Source: Bacillus sp. FJAT-27916
GTDB taxonomy: Bacteria > Bacillota > Bacilli > Bacillales > Pradoshiaceae
Assembly: GCF_001183965.1 (NCBI RefSeq)
Contig: NZ_LFZV01000001.1
Location: forward strand, 934,594 to 998,593
DNA length: 64,000 nucleotides
Direction: 5' to 3'
Below the pieces are notes generated by a model that made no database searches, was not told the DNA's origin, and saw nothing but the letters and a program-made list of their open reading frames with translations. The first letter of the stretch is position 1. The number at the start of each line of letters is the position of its first letter. The position numbers and the translations under genes were made by a program. Below are positions 8,149-20,315 of the stretch, in pieces.

Positions 8149-9711
8149 CTATTCAATATAAACCGACCGTACCATAGTCCTGATCGATTCCTTACCATTC
8201 GCATGCTTCGTCTTAACATCAACAGTCATATTGTAAACGCCCGGTTTTGAAACCTTCGGCAGCTTGGCTGTGTATGCGGCTCCGTTTGCTGTTTTAGGAA
8301 CGATATTTTGCTTAAGTTCGTTTCCATCCGGTCCGCTGAATTTAATGGAAAGGCTTGTTGATCCTGCTTGCTTCGGTGTTTTCAAGGTGAAGGATGTTTG
8401 GTCAGCCTTGCCCTTTCCGGCCATTTCAAGCTCTAGCTTTCCAGCTTCGTCAAAAGAGGATACAAGCAGATAGGCATCCTTGGTGTTTGCTGCCTTCATT
8501 TGCACCGTCCAGGAGCCTTCAGCGAGCTCAACCTGCTGGAATGAATAGAGGCTTGCGCCAGAAAGAATGGTCTCATCTTTTATTGGGGCTGAAGCTTTCA
8601 TAACCGTTCCGTCTGGTGCAACCAGCTCGACAGCCGTGTCATGGCTGGCTGTGTAGACGGAGATGGTTCCGGTTGTTTTGGCAGGGACATAGATTTCTTT
8701 TTTCGTTAATTGATTATCTGAGAGCTTGCCCCCGGTGATATAACTGGAGGATTCACTATGAATGGAAGTGTCCATTTGATTGACTGTTTCGGTATTAGCG
8801 GATAATTGGCTGACAGCGGCACTGCGTAAATAAGGCTCAATTCGGGAAAAGACTTTGGAGCCTTGGCGGATATTATCATGGTCGATTGTGCTGTCGGTGA
8901 ATAAATGTGTGCCATATGGCAGCTTTGCACTGGTCGCTGTGACGAGGCCGTCATTGGCACCAAAGGAAGATAAGTAGGCTCCGCCGAGTGCTAGGGCAGA
9001 GAAGGCAGGGCCTTTGTTCGTTCCAGCTACTGTATAGTATTTATTCTTGCTGCGGTTCGTATGGCTGTCAGTGGAGGAGCGGAATTTGGCCATTTCACCG
9101 ACCTGAAGGGAATAGGTGCCGGCATCATTCTGACCAAGCAGTTCCCCGAGCCATCCCGCATACCAGCTGTATGATAGGTCTGCAAGCTCAGAGCCATGAT
9201 GAGGTGAGCCTAATGTAATCACCCTGCCCACATAGGGGTGGGCTCCGTAGTGAATCAGCGCTGCCTGGGTATCAGGTCCCCCTTTGCTGTGGGCGATAAT
9301 ATTCACTTTTTGTCCGTTAAAGTGGCGTGATATCTGTCCGAGCATGGAGGCGAGCAGGCGCCCGTTTGTGTATTGATTTTCAGAGCCATTGCCGGCTGCG
9401 TCATACAGCTGGACGAAAACGGTCTGATATCCGGCATCATATGCCTTCGTATACATATCATTGACACCGTGATACGTTGTTTCCCCATACCAGCTTGTTG
9501 AGCTTCCGTTCTTTCCTTGGACAAAGACAATGGGCGGTTTCGACGAATTGTAATTTGGTGGACGGTCACCGAGGAACCACTCACCAGGGGTAAAGGTTTC
9601 ACCCGGCGGCTTCAGCTTCCCCGCTGATACATCTGAAGACAGACCAAACGGCGCAATAATCATCAAACATAAGAAAATAGCCAAGAATCTTCTCGTCAAT
9701 CGACTGTTCAT
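8149..9711 (-). CDS. Secreted lipase/esterase, alpha/beta hydrolase
   Basis: A 520-residue exported hydrolase. Residues 1-30 form a signal peptide ending near DVSA. The lipase core occupies about 55-295: an oxyanion-region VFVQGKNGS, the nucleophile Ser142 in AHSKGG, and the likely triad partners Asp254 (ANDGLV) and His278 (DHDNI). The AHSKGG elbow is typical of a Gram-positive secreted lipase group. The remaining 220 residues are beta-rich, with repeated segments (ELVAPDGTV, LSIKFSGPDGNEL, GVYNMTVDVKTK) that look like immunoglobulin-like or pre-peptidase C-type modules, perhaps for surface or substrate binding. The substrate (triacylglycerol or polyester) cannot be decided. It is a single gene with its own terminator. 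Confidence 0.85.
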   Translation of the reverse strand: MNSRLTRRFLAIFLCLMIIAPFGLSSDVSAGKLKPPGETFTPGEWFLGDRPPNYNSSKPPIVFVQGKNGSSTSWYGETTYHGVNDMYTKAYDAGYQTVFVQLYDAAGNGSENQYTNGRLLASMLGQISRHFNGQKVNIIAHSKGGPDTQAALIHYGAHPYVGRVITLGSPHHGSELADLSYSWYAGWLGELLGQNDAGTYSLQVGEMAKFRSSTDSHTNRSKNKYYTVAGTNKGPAFSALALGGAYLSSFGANDGLVTATSAKLPYGTHLFTDSTIDHDNIRQGSKVFSRIEPYLRSAAVSQLSANTETVNQMDTSIHSESSSYITGGKLSDNQLTKKEIYVPAKTTGTISVYTASHDTAVELVAPDGTVMKASAPIKDETILSGASLYSFQQVELAEGSWTVQMKAANTKDAYLLVSSFDEAGKLELEMAGKGKADQTSFTLKTPKQAGSTSLSIKFSGPDGNELKQNIVPKTANGAAYTAKLPKVSKPGVYNMTVDVKTKHANGKESIRTMVRSVYIE

Positions 9712-9742
9712 TAAAATCCTCCATTACATTCGTTTTTTTTGA

Positions 9743-9758
9743 ATACAAGGAATTGTAT
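9743..9758. promoter_or_regulatory. Dyad upstream of the lipase gene
   Basis: ATACAA-GGAA-TTGTAT is a 6+4+6 inverted repeat about 32 bp upstream of the lipase start codon. It is a possible operator for an unidentified regulator. Confidence 0.3.
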
Positions 9759-9823
9759 GAAGAGAAGAGATGCCTTATTCTGTAACAAATGACTCATAAA
9801 TGGATTGATAAAGGACGGTCAAA

Positions 9824-10333
9824 ATGAAAGGATTAGATGAAGAAATTATATTCTCAAAAGCGGACGCGGAAGATGTTGAGGAAATTTATCCATTTAGTAA
9901 AGGACAGATGGAGCATTATGAAACTCGACCCAAATGGACCTTGCGTCTGTTTTAGCATTTGTGAAAAAGAAACATAGCTCTCAAATCTAGCAGTATAAGG
10001 TGATTTACGAAAATGGAAGGAAGATTGTATATGTGTATTTCTACTATTCTGGTGATGGACTGGAGGTAGAGTATCTCTACATAAGTTCTGATAAAGCCGT
10101 TATTAAATGAAGAAGTTAAGGCAAATAGGGTACATTATCGAGGTAATAAAAGTTGCTTTAATGTATTATTAGATAATAATATCAGACAGTGGATATGCCG
10201 CTTAGGCTTCAATACAAACAACAAATATATACAATTGAATGATGAGCTAACAACAACTCATAAAATTGAAAATGTAAATGATATAATCACTTATAAGGAA
10301 GAAATTATTAATGTAGTAAAGAAATATTTATAA
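9824..10333 (+). pseudogene. Decayed gene fragments, the last one restriction-enzyme-like
   Basis: Three frames follow one another without intact starts or continuity: 9824-9955 (43 codons from ATG), 9991-10110 (ending SDKAVIK) and 10085-10333. The last reads NEEVKANRVHYRGNK...NVLLDNNIRQWICRLGF...NKYIQL, then an IENVNDIITYKEEI segment. It recalls from memory the C-terminal end of proteins with a type I restriction HsdR N-terminal-like domain (a YRDTK...ILLDDN...KPICRLxF...KYIGL pattern). No catalytic part survives. The first two fragments are not recognised and may belong to other genes. I infer one or more inactivated genes. Confidence 0.5.
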
Positions 10334-10343
10334 TTAAGATTTG

Positions 10344-10379
10344 ACGCAATGATGCGAATTCGCATTGTTGCGTTTTTTT
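10344..10379 (+). terminator. Terminator after the decayed region
   Basis: ACGCAATGATGCG (10344-10356) pairs with CGCATTGTTGCGT (10361-10373) with two wobbles, followed by a T7 tract. Confidence 0.75.
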
Positions 10380-10550
10380 GCGTGCAACCCAGCCTGCCAC
10401 CGCCATACTTCCAATCGCTCTTAAGAAACAACTGACATAATCCCCAAAACTCAAGAGTAAAATGATTCATAAATCCCCTATTCATTTGCGGACCTTCGGA
10501 GGGGAAGATAGCTGAAAAACCGGCTATTTCTTTATGCATAATTTTCAGGA

Positions 10551-10733
10551 ATGGGGAGCATATCTTTGAAGTCTGAGAAGAGTGTAAATCCTATGCTTCG
10601 GAAATATTCATTGATGATAGGAGATTGTCTGATGACGCAAAAGCAATCGCGGCCCGATGTGATTCATATTAAGCAGACGCGTCTGATTGATTCAACTGAC
10701 CTTCAGCAGAGGTTAGGAAAAATCACTGATTGA
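10551..10733 (+). CDS. Possible small protein upstream of the collagen-like operon
   Basis: A 60-codon frame with no recognisable domain and no membrane segment. The ATG has only a weak CAGGA before it. A TTG at 10566, after GGGGAG, is an alternative start. The C-terminal part (PDVIHIKQTRLIDSTDLQQRLG) looks protein-like in composition. It ends 82 bases before the first collagen-like gene. It may be a genuine small gene or chance. Confidence 0.3.
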   Translation: MGSISLKSEKSVNPMLRKYSLMIGDCLMTQKQSRPDVIHIKQTRLIDSTDLQQRLGKITD

Positions 10734-10815
10734 AGTTTCACTTTATGATTAGGATCTGGAGGTAGTTGACATACCTATACCTCTGCCGTCTTTTCGGCAC
10801 CGTGGGAGTGAGGGA

Positions 10816-13517
<2,702 letters not shown>

Positions 13518-13541
13518 GTGATTCATGGGGGGAGGACGGGT

Positions 13542-14621
13542 ATGTCATCGATCAGTTTAGTCATGATTGTCAAAAATGAAGAGAGGGTGCTTGGGCGCTG
13601 CTTAGATAGTATTTGTGACCTTGTGGATGAAATCGTCATCGTTGATACAGGCTCAGAAGACCGGACAGTGGAGATTGCCGGCAAGTATACAAAGCACATT
13701 TATTCCTATGAATGGACGAATGATTTCGCAGCTGCCAGAAACTTTGCCTTTCAGAAGGCGGGCAAGGAATATACGATGTGGCTTGATGCGGATGATATCA
13801 TTTTCCCCGAAGATCGGGAAAAGTTCCTCCACATCAAGGAATCTCTATCTCATAAGCCGGATTCTGTCCTAATGCCATATGTGCTTGGACGAGATCCGTA
13901 TGGTCAAATTACAAGCAGCCTCAAACGAAATCGCCTTGTCAAGACGAGCCGGGGCTTTCAATGGAAGGGAGCGGTTCATGAATATTTGGAGGTTCATGGA
14001 ACTATTATCGAAGTGGATATTTGCATCACTCATCTGAGTGTGAAATCGAAAAAGACAGACCGCAATCTTAAAATCTATGAACAACTGGAGCAGCAGCAGA
14101 AACAACTGAGCCCAAGGGACTTGTACTATTTTGGGAATGAGTGTTTTGAACATGGGTTACTGGAGAAGTGCCTCAAACTCTACCGGGAATTTCTGGATAC
14201 GAATGCGGGCTGGCAGGAGGATTGCATAGCTGCGATTGATCGAGCAGCAGAGGCACTTCTGCAGCTTGGGAGAACAGAGGAAGCAGAGGAACTATTATTC
14301 GAATCGTTTAAATACGATATTCCCAGAGCAAATATAAGCTGCAAGCTAGGCTATATATATTTTTCTAAATCTCTCTATCACCAGGCGATTTATTGGTATA
14401 AGGCCGCAGCTGAGTGTGACCTTGAGCGGGTCAAAGAGACAGGAGCATTGGTGAATTACGCTTACTATACTTGGCTTCCTCATATTCAGCTTTGCGTCTG
14501 CTATGACAAAATCGGGAAGAAGGAGCTGGCCTACTGCCATAATGAAATGGCCAGATTCTATAATCCGACCAATAATTTAGTGTTGCAGAATAAACAGTAC
14601 TTCGAAAAAATAATAACCTAA
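13542..14621 (+). CDS. GT2 glycosyltransferase with a TPR-like C-terminal half
   Basis: A 359-residue enzyme. The N-terminal GT-A domain (about 1-180) shows MIVKNEE, VDTGSEDRT at 34-42 and the metal-binding DAD at 82-84, all typical of family 2 transferases. The C-terminal half (about 190-350) is helical, with repeated YFGNECFEHGLLEKCLKLY-type units resembling TPRs, which often bind protein substrates. A GTG at 13518 extends the frame, but GGGGGGAGG at 13527-13535 selects the ATG at 13542. It starts 24 bases after the second collagen-like gene. Given the context it probably adds the first sugar to the Thr-rich repeats. The donor sugar is not known. Confidence 0.85.
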   Translation: MSSISLVMIVKNEERVLGRCLDSICDLVDEIVIVDTGSEDRTVEIAGKYTKHIYSYEWTNDFAAARNFAFQKAGKEYTMWLDADDIIFPEDREKFLHIKESLSHKPDSVLMPYVLGRDPYGQITSSLKRNRLVKTSRGFQWKGAVHEYLEVHGTIIEVDICITHLSVKSKKTDRNLKIYEQLEQQQKQLSPRDLYYFGNECFEHGLLEKCLKLYREFLDTNAGWQEDCIAAIDRAAEALLQLGRTEEAEELLFESFKYDIPRANISCKLGYIYFSKSLYHQAIYWYKAAAECDLERVKETGALVNYAYYTWLPHIQLCVCYDKIGKKELAYCHNEMARFYNPTNNLVLQNKQYFEKIIT

Positions 14622-14636
14622 AAGGAGGCATGGAAA

Positions 14637-16268
14637 ATGCCGTGCAGCTGGTATCAAGCCATACCCGCGATTATTGATTTGGTCCTGCTTGATAAACCCC
14701 AATCGATTCTTGACCTCGGTGCCGGTTTTGGGAAGTATGGGGTCTTGCTGCGAGAGGCGGGCGATATCCCTTATGAAAGGTATGACCGGAATAATTGGGG
14801 GTTGGTTATTGACGGGGTTGAAGGATTTCGTTCATATAAGAATCCGCTTCATGAGTATGTCTATAATGAGATGATATATGGTGATGTGCTGACAGTTGTT
14901 AAGTCCATGGTCAAGGAATATGACACGGTCTTGCTAATCGATGTGCTAGAACATCTGGATAAGGAATCGGGCTATGAATTAATCGATGAAATTTTGCAGA
15001 TAACGAACCGGTCACTCATCATTTCAACCCCTATCCAATGGGTGGAACAGGGAGCCTACTTAGGAAATGAATTAGAAGTCCATAGGAGCAGCTGGAGCAT
15101 GGTGGATTTTGCTGATTATGATTATCAATTCAGTCAAGTGAAAATCGGAAATAATGGAGCTAATCTGTTCAAACTCTATCCAACGGTGATCCAGCGAAAA
15201 GCCCTGGCCACTGTCAAGCCGTTAAAGTTAGCTTATTTTCTCCCGCATCATAATCTAACGGGAGGGTTAAAGATGCTTTTGTCCCAAATGGATGCCATGC
15301 GGAAAAGGGGACATTACATAACGGCCCTATATAAAGGGGAAGAGGGAGATTTTGTTTTGCCGTCATGGTGCCGGATAGAAGTCGACGAAGAGATACTCAT
15401 CCCGCACAATCAATTAGCCCGTGATTATGCGGATGATTGTGATGTCATTGTTGCGGGATGGATTCAGCAGGTCCTTGAATTAAAGGGGGCTAAAGCAAAG
15501 GTTGTCTATTGGGAGCAGGGTCATGAGTGGTTATTCGGAGACGTAAGGAATTCTCAGCAAATCGATTTGATCAGGAGGCAAATGGAAACCTATTACACAT
15601 CAGGGGTAGACGTAATGAGTGTCTCCCGATTTGTGGAAAGGGTACTGATGGCCAGATATAATCTTCAGACAACGGTGATTCCGAACGGCATTGATACAAC
15701 TCTATACTGCCCGCCTGCACAAAGAAATGAAGAAGAGCCCGTGACAGTCCTTCTGATTGGCAATCCAACGCTTTCGTTTAAGAATTTTCCCACAGCCATT
15801 AATGTCCTGCAAATATTATGGGAACGAGGGCATAAGTTTCAAGTGAATTGGGTTTCGCAAGTTCGACCTGAAACAAATGTCGGCTTTCCGCTGAAGATAA
15901 TCGTGCATCCGAGCGAAGAGGTACTCATTTCTTATTATCAGCAGGCAGATATTTTCCTTTATACATCCTGGTATGAAGGGTTTGGGATGCCGCCGCTCGA
16001 GGCTATGGCATGCGAGACAGCGGTGGTGGCAACGAAATGCGGGGGGATAGATGACTACGCCGTCCATGATTTCAATAGCTTGCTGGCAGAACCGGAGGAT
16101 GAGGAGAAGCTAATCGTCCATATGGAAAGCTTACTCATGAATGAAGAACGGAGAGAATATTTAGCTGTGAATGGGAGGAAGACAGCCGTTGATTATAATT
16201 ATGAACGGGTTATACCGAAACTTGAGGATTATCTGCTAAGTTTATTGGGAAGTAAAGTCAGTCCATGA
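14637..16268 (+). CDS. Methyltransferase-GT4 glycosyltransferase fusion
   Basis: A 543-residue two-domain protein. Residues 1-190 form a class I SAM-dependent methyltransferase-like domain: the SAM loop LDLGAGFGKYG at 25-35 and an acidic LLIDVLEHL motif near 100. From about 197 a GT-B glycosyltransferase follows (LKLAYFLPHHNLTGG), with the family 4 C-terminal signature YEGFGMPPLEAMAC at about 446-459 and VIPNGID before it. AAAGGAGG gives a clear start, and the gene lies 15 bases after the GT2 gene. I infer that the protein extends and methylates the glycan on the collagen-like proteins. BclA glycans are known to carry O-methylated sugars, but these exact genes have not been assigned to them here. 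Confidence 0.85.
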   Translation: MPCSWYQAIPAIIDLVLLDKPQSILDLGAGFGKYGVLLREAGDIPYERYDRNNWGLVIDGVEGFRSYKNPLHEYVYNEMIYGDVLTVVKSMVKEYDTVLLIDVLEHLDKESGYELIDEILQITNRSLIISTPIQWVEQGAYLGNELEVHRSSWSMVDFADYDYQFSQVKIGNNGANLFKLYPTVIQRKALATVKPLKLAYFLPHHNLTGGLKMLLSQMDAMRKRGHYITALYKGEEGDFVLPSWCRIEVDEEILIPHNQLARDYADDCDVIVAGWIQQVLELKGAKAKVVYWEQGHEWLFGDVRNSQQIDLIRRQMETYYTSGVDVMSVSRFVERVLMARYNLQTTVIPNGIDTTLYCPPAQRNEEEPVTVLLIGNPTLSFKNFPTAINVLQILWERGHKFQVNWVSQVRPETNVGFPLKIIVHPSEEVLISYYQQADIFLYTSWYEGFGMPPLEAMACETAVVATKCGGIDDYAVHDFNSLLAEPEDEEKLIVHMESLLMNEERREYLAVNGRKTAVDYNYERVIPKLEDYLLSLLGSKVSP

Positions 16269-16276
16269 TGGTATGT

Positions 16277-16314
16277 GCCAGAAGACCATTTTTGGTCTCT
16301 GGCCCGTGTTTTTT
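16277..16314 (+). terminator. Terminator of the collagen/glycosyltransferase operon
   Basis: GCCAGAAGACCA (16277-16288) pairs with TGGTCTCTGGC (16293-16303) with one bulge. A T6 tract lies at about 16309-16314. Confidence 0.75.
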
Positions 16315-16322
16315 ATATGGAT

Positions 16323-16362
16323 AAAAAAAGCTCCTAATGTCATTTGTAAAATCATTAGAAGC
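16323..16362 (-). terminator. Terminator of the DUF1292 gene
   Basis: On the minus strand GCTTCTAATG (16362-16353) pairs with CATTAGGAGC (16339-16330), followed by T7 (16329-16323). Confidence 0.75.
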
Positions 16363-16373
16363 GTTCTTTGTTC

Positions 16374-16643
16374 TTAATGGTTATGTTTCATATTATGCTC
16401 TAAAACTCGTGCGACCTGCTGGAACTCAGCGTCTGACTCAATCTCATGCAGCTCGCCTTCCTCATCAACGCGGAAGAAAAAGATCTCCATGTCCTCATTC
16501 GTGTCACGCTTGATCTCCTCCACAAGACCAGCCACTGCATATTCTGCGCCGTCCACATCCAGTGTGCCGAGAATTTCTATTTCTTCATCTTGGCCATTTT
16601 CGCCTTCGAGTACGAGGATCTCTCCAATTTCAATTTTGCTCAT
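16374..16643 (-). CDS. DUF1292 family protein
   Basis: An 89-residue, very acidic protein. It has the DUF1292 layout: a short beta-rich core beginning IEIGEILVLEGENGQDEEIEIL, a VDGAEYAVAGLVE turn, then IFFFRVDEEGELHEIESDAEFQQVARVLEH. Members such as B. subtilis YrzB are small cytosolic proteins of unknown role, often next to the Holliday-junction resolvase gene, which is not the case here. AAAGGAGA precedes the start at good spacing. It is a single-gene unit with its own terminator. Confidence 0.85.
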   Translation of the reverse strand: MSKIEIGEILVLEGENGQDEEIEILGTLDVDGAEYAVAGLVEEIKRDTNEDMEIFFFRVDEEGELHEIESDAEFQQVARVLEHNMKHNH

Positions 16644-16787
16644 GTTTTTATTCTCCTTTATAACCTTTGTCCGAACAGTATAACGGTTACAGCAGGAAAA
16701 AACAAATATTCATAAGCATTACATTTTTCATACTGATGGCTTATTGATACGATGGTATGGAAATAACTAGCAGGAGGTTATGCCTAC

Positions 16788-17786
16788 ATGTCAAATGTGC
16801 ACGTACCAGTCTCCGTGCTGAATCTTGCGCCAATCCGCAAAGGAGAGGGAGCGAAGGAAGCCATTGCTTCCTTGGTCGATTTAGCGCAGGCTGTTGAACA
16901 AATGGGATATACACGCTATTGGGTGGCTGAGCATCATAATGCGCCGACATTGGTCAGTTCAGCAACCGCAATCTTGGTAAAACATATACTTGAACACACG
17001 AAGGAAATTCAAGTGGGGTCAGGAGGAATTATGCTTCCCAACCATTCCCCGCTCGTAGTAGCCGAGCAATTTGGCACGATGGAGACCATTTACCCGAATC
17101 GTTTGAATTTGGGGTTAGGGAGAGCGCCAGGGACAGATATGCTTACCGCCAGTGCCCTTCGCCGCTCTAATCATAACTCGGTCTATACATTCCCGGCGGA
17201 TGTGGAGGAAATCTTAACGTATTTCGGACCTGAGGATGAACAAGGGGCTGTCAGAGCCTATCCGGGTGTTGATGCAGACGTACCAGTCTTTATTCTTGGC
17301 TCCTCAACAGAATCAGCGGTGCTTGCAGCTAAGCTAGGCCTTCCATATGTCTTTGCCGCCCATTTCGCCCCGCGCTATATGGAAGAGGCAATCGAGATCT
17401 ATAGAGAGAGATTCCAGCCATCCATGTATTTAGACAAGCCATATATGATGGTATGCCTGAATGTCATTGCGGCTGAAACAGATGAAGAGGCTTTGTTTGA
17501 ATCGACCACATTGCAGCAGTTCTTCCTGAATGTCGTCCGAGGGACGAAAAACCCATTAAGCCCGCCTGTCGAATCGATGGATGGATTATGGAGTCCAGGT
17601 GAAAAACAAATGGCACAATCGATGACAAGCGTTTCCTTGATTGGATCCAAGGAAACCGTTCGAAAGCAGCTGGCTGAATTCCAGGCTGCCCATCATGTCG
17701 ATGAAATCATGGCAGTTTCCTATATTTTTGATCCGGATAAACAAAAACGCTCCTATGAAATTTTGAAGGAGATTACGAGCGAATAA
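16788..17786 (+). CDS. Luciferase-like flavin-dependent oxidoreductase (LLM class)
   Basis: A 332-residue TIM-barrel protein of the bacterial-luciferase-like group. Typical signatures are visible: [11 protein letters not shown] near residue 41, [13 protein letters not shown] and [10 protein letters not shown] near 100-110, and ILGSSTES near 170. These belong to the MsnO8/YceB-type subgroup annotated as FMN-dependent monooxygenases. Substrate and physiological role are not established for most members. AGGAGG lies ten bases before the ATG. The gene stands alone, with a hairpin close behind it. Confidence 0.85.
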   Translation: MSNVHVPVSVLNLAPIRKGEGAKEAIASLVDLAQAVEQMGYTRYWVAEHHNAPTLVSSATAILVKHILEHTKEIQVGSGGIMLPNHSPLVVAEQFGTMETIYPNRLNLGLGRAPGTDMLTASALRRSNHNSVYTFPADVEEILTYFGPEDEQGAVRAYPGVDADVPVFILGSSTESAVLAAKLGLPYVFAAHFAPRYMEEAIEIYRERFQPSMYLDKPYMMVCLNVIAAETDEEALFESTTLQQFFLNVVRGTKNPLSPPVESMDGLWSPGEKQMAQSMTSVSLIGSKETVRKQLAEFQAAHHVDEIMAVSYIFDPDKQKRSYEILKEITSE

Positions 17787-17789
17787 ATG

Positions 17790-17829
17790 ATAAGCGACGG
17801 AATCCTTTTAATAAGGTACCGTCGCTTAT
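17790..17829 (+). terminator. Terminator after the LLM oxidoreductase
   Basis: ATAAGCGACGG (17790-17800) pairs perfectly with CCGTCGCTTAT (17819-17829), with a small inner stem in the loop. The T tract is poor. Confidence 0.65.
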
Positions 17830-17901
17830 CTATTTGCTATATAATAGATGGAAAAATAATCCTGTCTATTTTTAGGATCGAGAGAATGGGGGGAGTAGCG
17901 G

Positions 17902-18705
17902 ATGATTAGACGATTAGACTCAAACGATCATGAAGAATGCTTTCATTTTTTGAAAGGGGAAGCGGCTGAAAATGTCTTCATCATTGGAGATATTGAGGCA
18001 TATGGCTATGAGCAGGAATTTCAGCGGGTATGGGGAGAGTTCAATGAGAAGAATGAATTGATTGCCGTCCTATTGAAATATCGGGAGAATTATATCCCTT
18101 ATGCCAAAACGGAAGAATTTGATGGGAAGGGTTTTGCGGAAATCATATTAGCTGATGGGGATTTTAGCTTCCTGTCAGGCTTGGAGCGCTGCATAGCAAG
18201 AATAGAGCCTTACCTGTCTAATAAGCTGAAGAAGAAAAGACAATTTTATTATGCCAAATGTACCGCTTTGAGCGAGGCTGCCCATATTACTCCAGCTAAA
18301 GCTGAGGTGAAATTGGCTGTTCCGAATGATGCGCACCGCCTTGTGCACCTGCTGAAGGCTATTCCTGAATTCAGCGATTCAATCATCACGGAGGAAAGTA
18401 AAAAGGAAAGCATGGAAGGCGGAGCATCCCGCACCTTCTACATAGAAATGGACGGAAAAATGGTTTCAACAGCCTCAACAACCGCCGAGAATTCCAGCTC
18501 TGCCATGGTGGTTGGGGTTGCGACCGATCCGGCTTACAAGAAACAGGGATTGGCCAGCGCCTGCATGATGAAGCTTTGTAAGGAATTACTTGGCGAGGGT
18601 AAGGAGCTTTGCTTATTCTATGATAATCCTGAGGCTGGGACGATTTATAAGAAGCTGGGATTTGAGGATATTGGTTTTTGGGTAATGAATATTTATCATC
18701 GGTAA
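17902..18705 (+). CDS. GNAT family N-acetyltransferase
   Basis: A 267-residue protein with two halves. The C-terminal half carries the GNAT acetyl-CoA binding motif (VVGVATDPAYKKQGLASACM, about residues 203-222) and the late KKLGFEDIGFW strand. The N-terminal half (about 1-130) lacks a clear acetyl-CoA motif and resembles the extra domain of two-domain GNATs. The acceptor substrate is unknown. GGGGGAG precedes the ATG. It is a single-gene unit between two terminators. Confidence 0.85.
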   Translation: MIRRLDSNDHEECFHFLKGEAAENVFIIGDIEAYGYEQEFQRVWGEFNEKNELIAVLLKYRENYIPYAKTEEFDGKGFAEIILADGDFSFLSGLERCIARIEPYLSNKLKKKRQFYYAKCTALSEAAHITPAKAEVKLAVPNDAHRLVHLLKAIPEFSDSIITEESKKESMEGGASRTFYIEMDGKMVSTASTTAENSSSAMVVGVATDPAYKKQGLASACMMKLCKELLGEGKELCLFYDNPEAGTIYKKLGFEDIGFWVMNIYHR

Positions 18706-18738
18706 AGGAATCTAGCATCGAGCGCATAAGTCATTTAC

Positions 18739-18776
18739 AGGCTGTCTCTGATTTTAGTTGGGAGGCGGCTTTTTTG
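18739..18776 (+). terminator. Terminator after the GNAT gene
   Basis: AGGCTGTCTC pairs with GAGGCGGCTT through several G-U pairs, followed by T6. Confidence 0.5.
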
Positions 18777-18957
18777 CGTATTTATTAACCAAGAAAGGGA
18801 TGTATATCATACACAAAATAGTATTTTTATGCGATAATTTTATGTGGTAAAAAATATTTACCATTCTATTCTTTTTAATGTATATATTGAATATCTCGTA
18901 GAAATCAATTAAGATTTTTATTATTTATAAATAATTTTGAGAGGGAAAAGAGGTATC

Positions 18958-20304
18958 ATGCAAAAACAACAAGATAAAAAGATGTATGCAGCAGGAGCAG
19001 TGTTAAAGAAAGAAATTGGCATGAAAGAAGCCCTTACCATTGTAGTTGGAGTGGTTATTGGATCTGGGATATTTTTTAAAGCGACACCTGTAATGGATAG
19101 CGCTGGTTCAGCCATAGCAGCTGTATTGGCATGGCTGCTTGGCGGGCTGCTGACGATGGCTGCAGCTTTGACATTAGCGGAAATTGGATCAGCCATCCCT
19201 CAAACTGGCGGTGTTTTTGCTTATTTAAAAGAATTATATGGAGAGAAGGTTGCCTTTTTATTCGGCTGGGTGCAGGCTTTAATCTACGGCCCGGCTATTG
19301 TTGCGGCACTTGCCATTGTCTTTGCGACTCAGGCCACGTATTTCATACCGATGTCAGGTGGTCAGCAAAAAGCGTTTGCCATTGGTATCTTGCTCTTTGT
19401 TGCTCTATTAAATATTATTTCTACGAAGCTCGGAAGCCGGATACAATTTATTGCAACGATTGCTAAAATGATTCCTATCGTGTTTATCATCATCTTTGGG
19501 ATTATCCATGGTTTTAATGAAGCGACACCTGTTTTCTCCGGAGAACCAGTGCATGGATTTTCCTTCGCAACGTTTGGCGTAGCCATGCTTGGGACGCTTT
19601 TTGCCTATGAAGGATGGATTAGCGTGGGTAATATGGCGGGTGAGATGAAGGACCCTAAGCGTGATTTGCCGCGTTCTATCGTGTTAGGGATGACGATTAT
19701 TATTGCGGCTTATGTCTTGATCAATGTAGCCTTCTTATCTGTACTAACTCCAGGGCAAATAGTGGGGGCAGAGAATGTGGCTTCTGATGCCGCTCAAATA
19801 TTATTTGGCAGCGGCGGTTCTATGCTTATCTCTATCGGTATTCTCATTTCCATCTTCGGAACGTTAAATGGCTATTTGATGACGAGTGTGCGTGTACCGT
19901 TTGCCATGGCAGAGAACAAGATATTCCCGTTCCACCATGTCATTAGCCGTGTTGAGAAACGCACAAGCACACCAATCAATGTATTCATCTTCCAAGTAGC
20001 CATTGCCATTGTCTATATATTCTCGGGGTCCTTTGATACGTTATCAACCCTTGCTTTATTTGCTATTTGGATTTTCTTTGTACTCGCGATTTACGGCGTA
20101 TTCGTGATGCGCAAGAAGCGCCCGGATTTAGTGCCGACATACCGTGTACCGCTTTATCCTTTTGTGCCGCTTGTCGGTATTATTGGCGGTATCTATATAT
20201 TAGTTTGCACAATCATTAGTGATACGCTCTACTCAATGATCGGATTAGCGATTACAGCGATTGGCTACCCTGTTTATCTTTATTTGAAAAAATCAGGTGA
20301 ATAA
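18958..20304 (+). CDS. APC-superfamily amino acid permease
   Basis: A 448-residue transporter with about twelve transmembrane helices. The first helix has the APC substrate-binding signature GVVIGSGIFF at 31-40. The conserved FAYEGWISVGNMAGEMKDPKRDLP segment (helix 6 to loop) is characteristic of the L-type/SteT branch of amino acid exchangers. A frame extension to a TTG at 18937 exists, but GAGGGAAAAGAGGT fits the ATG at 18958. Relatives include the B. subtilis serine/threonine exchanger SteT. The true substrate is not visible. It is a single gene closed by a terminator. Confidence 0.85.
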   Translation: MQKQQDKKMYAAGAVLKKEIGMKEALTIVVGVVIGSGIFFKATPVMDSAGSAIAAVLAWLLGGLLTMAAALTLAEIGSAIPQTGGVFAYLKELYGEKVAFLFGWVQALIYGPAIVAALAIVFATQATYFIPMSGGQQKAFAIGILLFVALLNIISTKLGSRIQFIATIAKMIPIVFIIIFGIIHGFNEATPVFSGEPVHGFSFATFGVAMLGTLFAYEGWISVGNMAGEMKDPKRDLPRSIVLGMTIIIAAYVLINVAFLSVLTPGQIVGAENVASDAAQILFGSGGSMLISIGILISIFGTLNGYLMTSVRVPFAMAENKIFPFHHVISRVEKRTSTPINVFIFQVAIAIVYIFSGSFDTLSTLALFAIWIFFVLAIYGVFVMRKKRPDLVPTYRVPLYPFVPLVGIIGGIYILVCTIISDTLYSMIGLAITAIGYPVYLYLKKSGE

Positions 20305-20315
20305 TTCATATGAAG

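Noticed and set aside
10291-10539. Minus-strand 82-codon frame next to the terminator at 10344
   Set aside because: It reads through the terminator palindrome and has no ribosome site or domain.
10770-10779. Sporulation sigma-E or sigma-K -10 (CATACCTATA) upstream of the collagen-like operon
   Set aside because: No matching -35 element at the right distance, so it is too weak to call.
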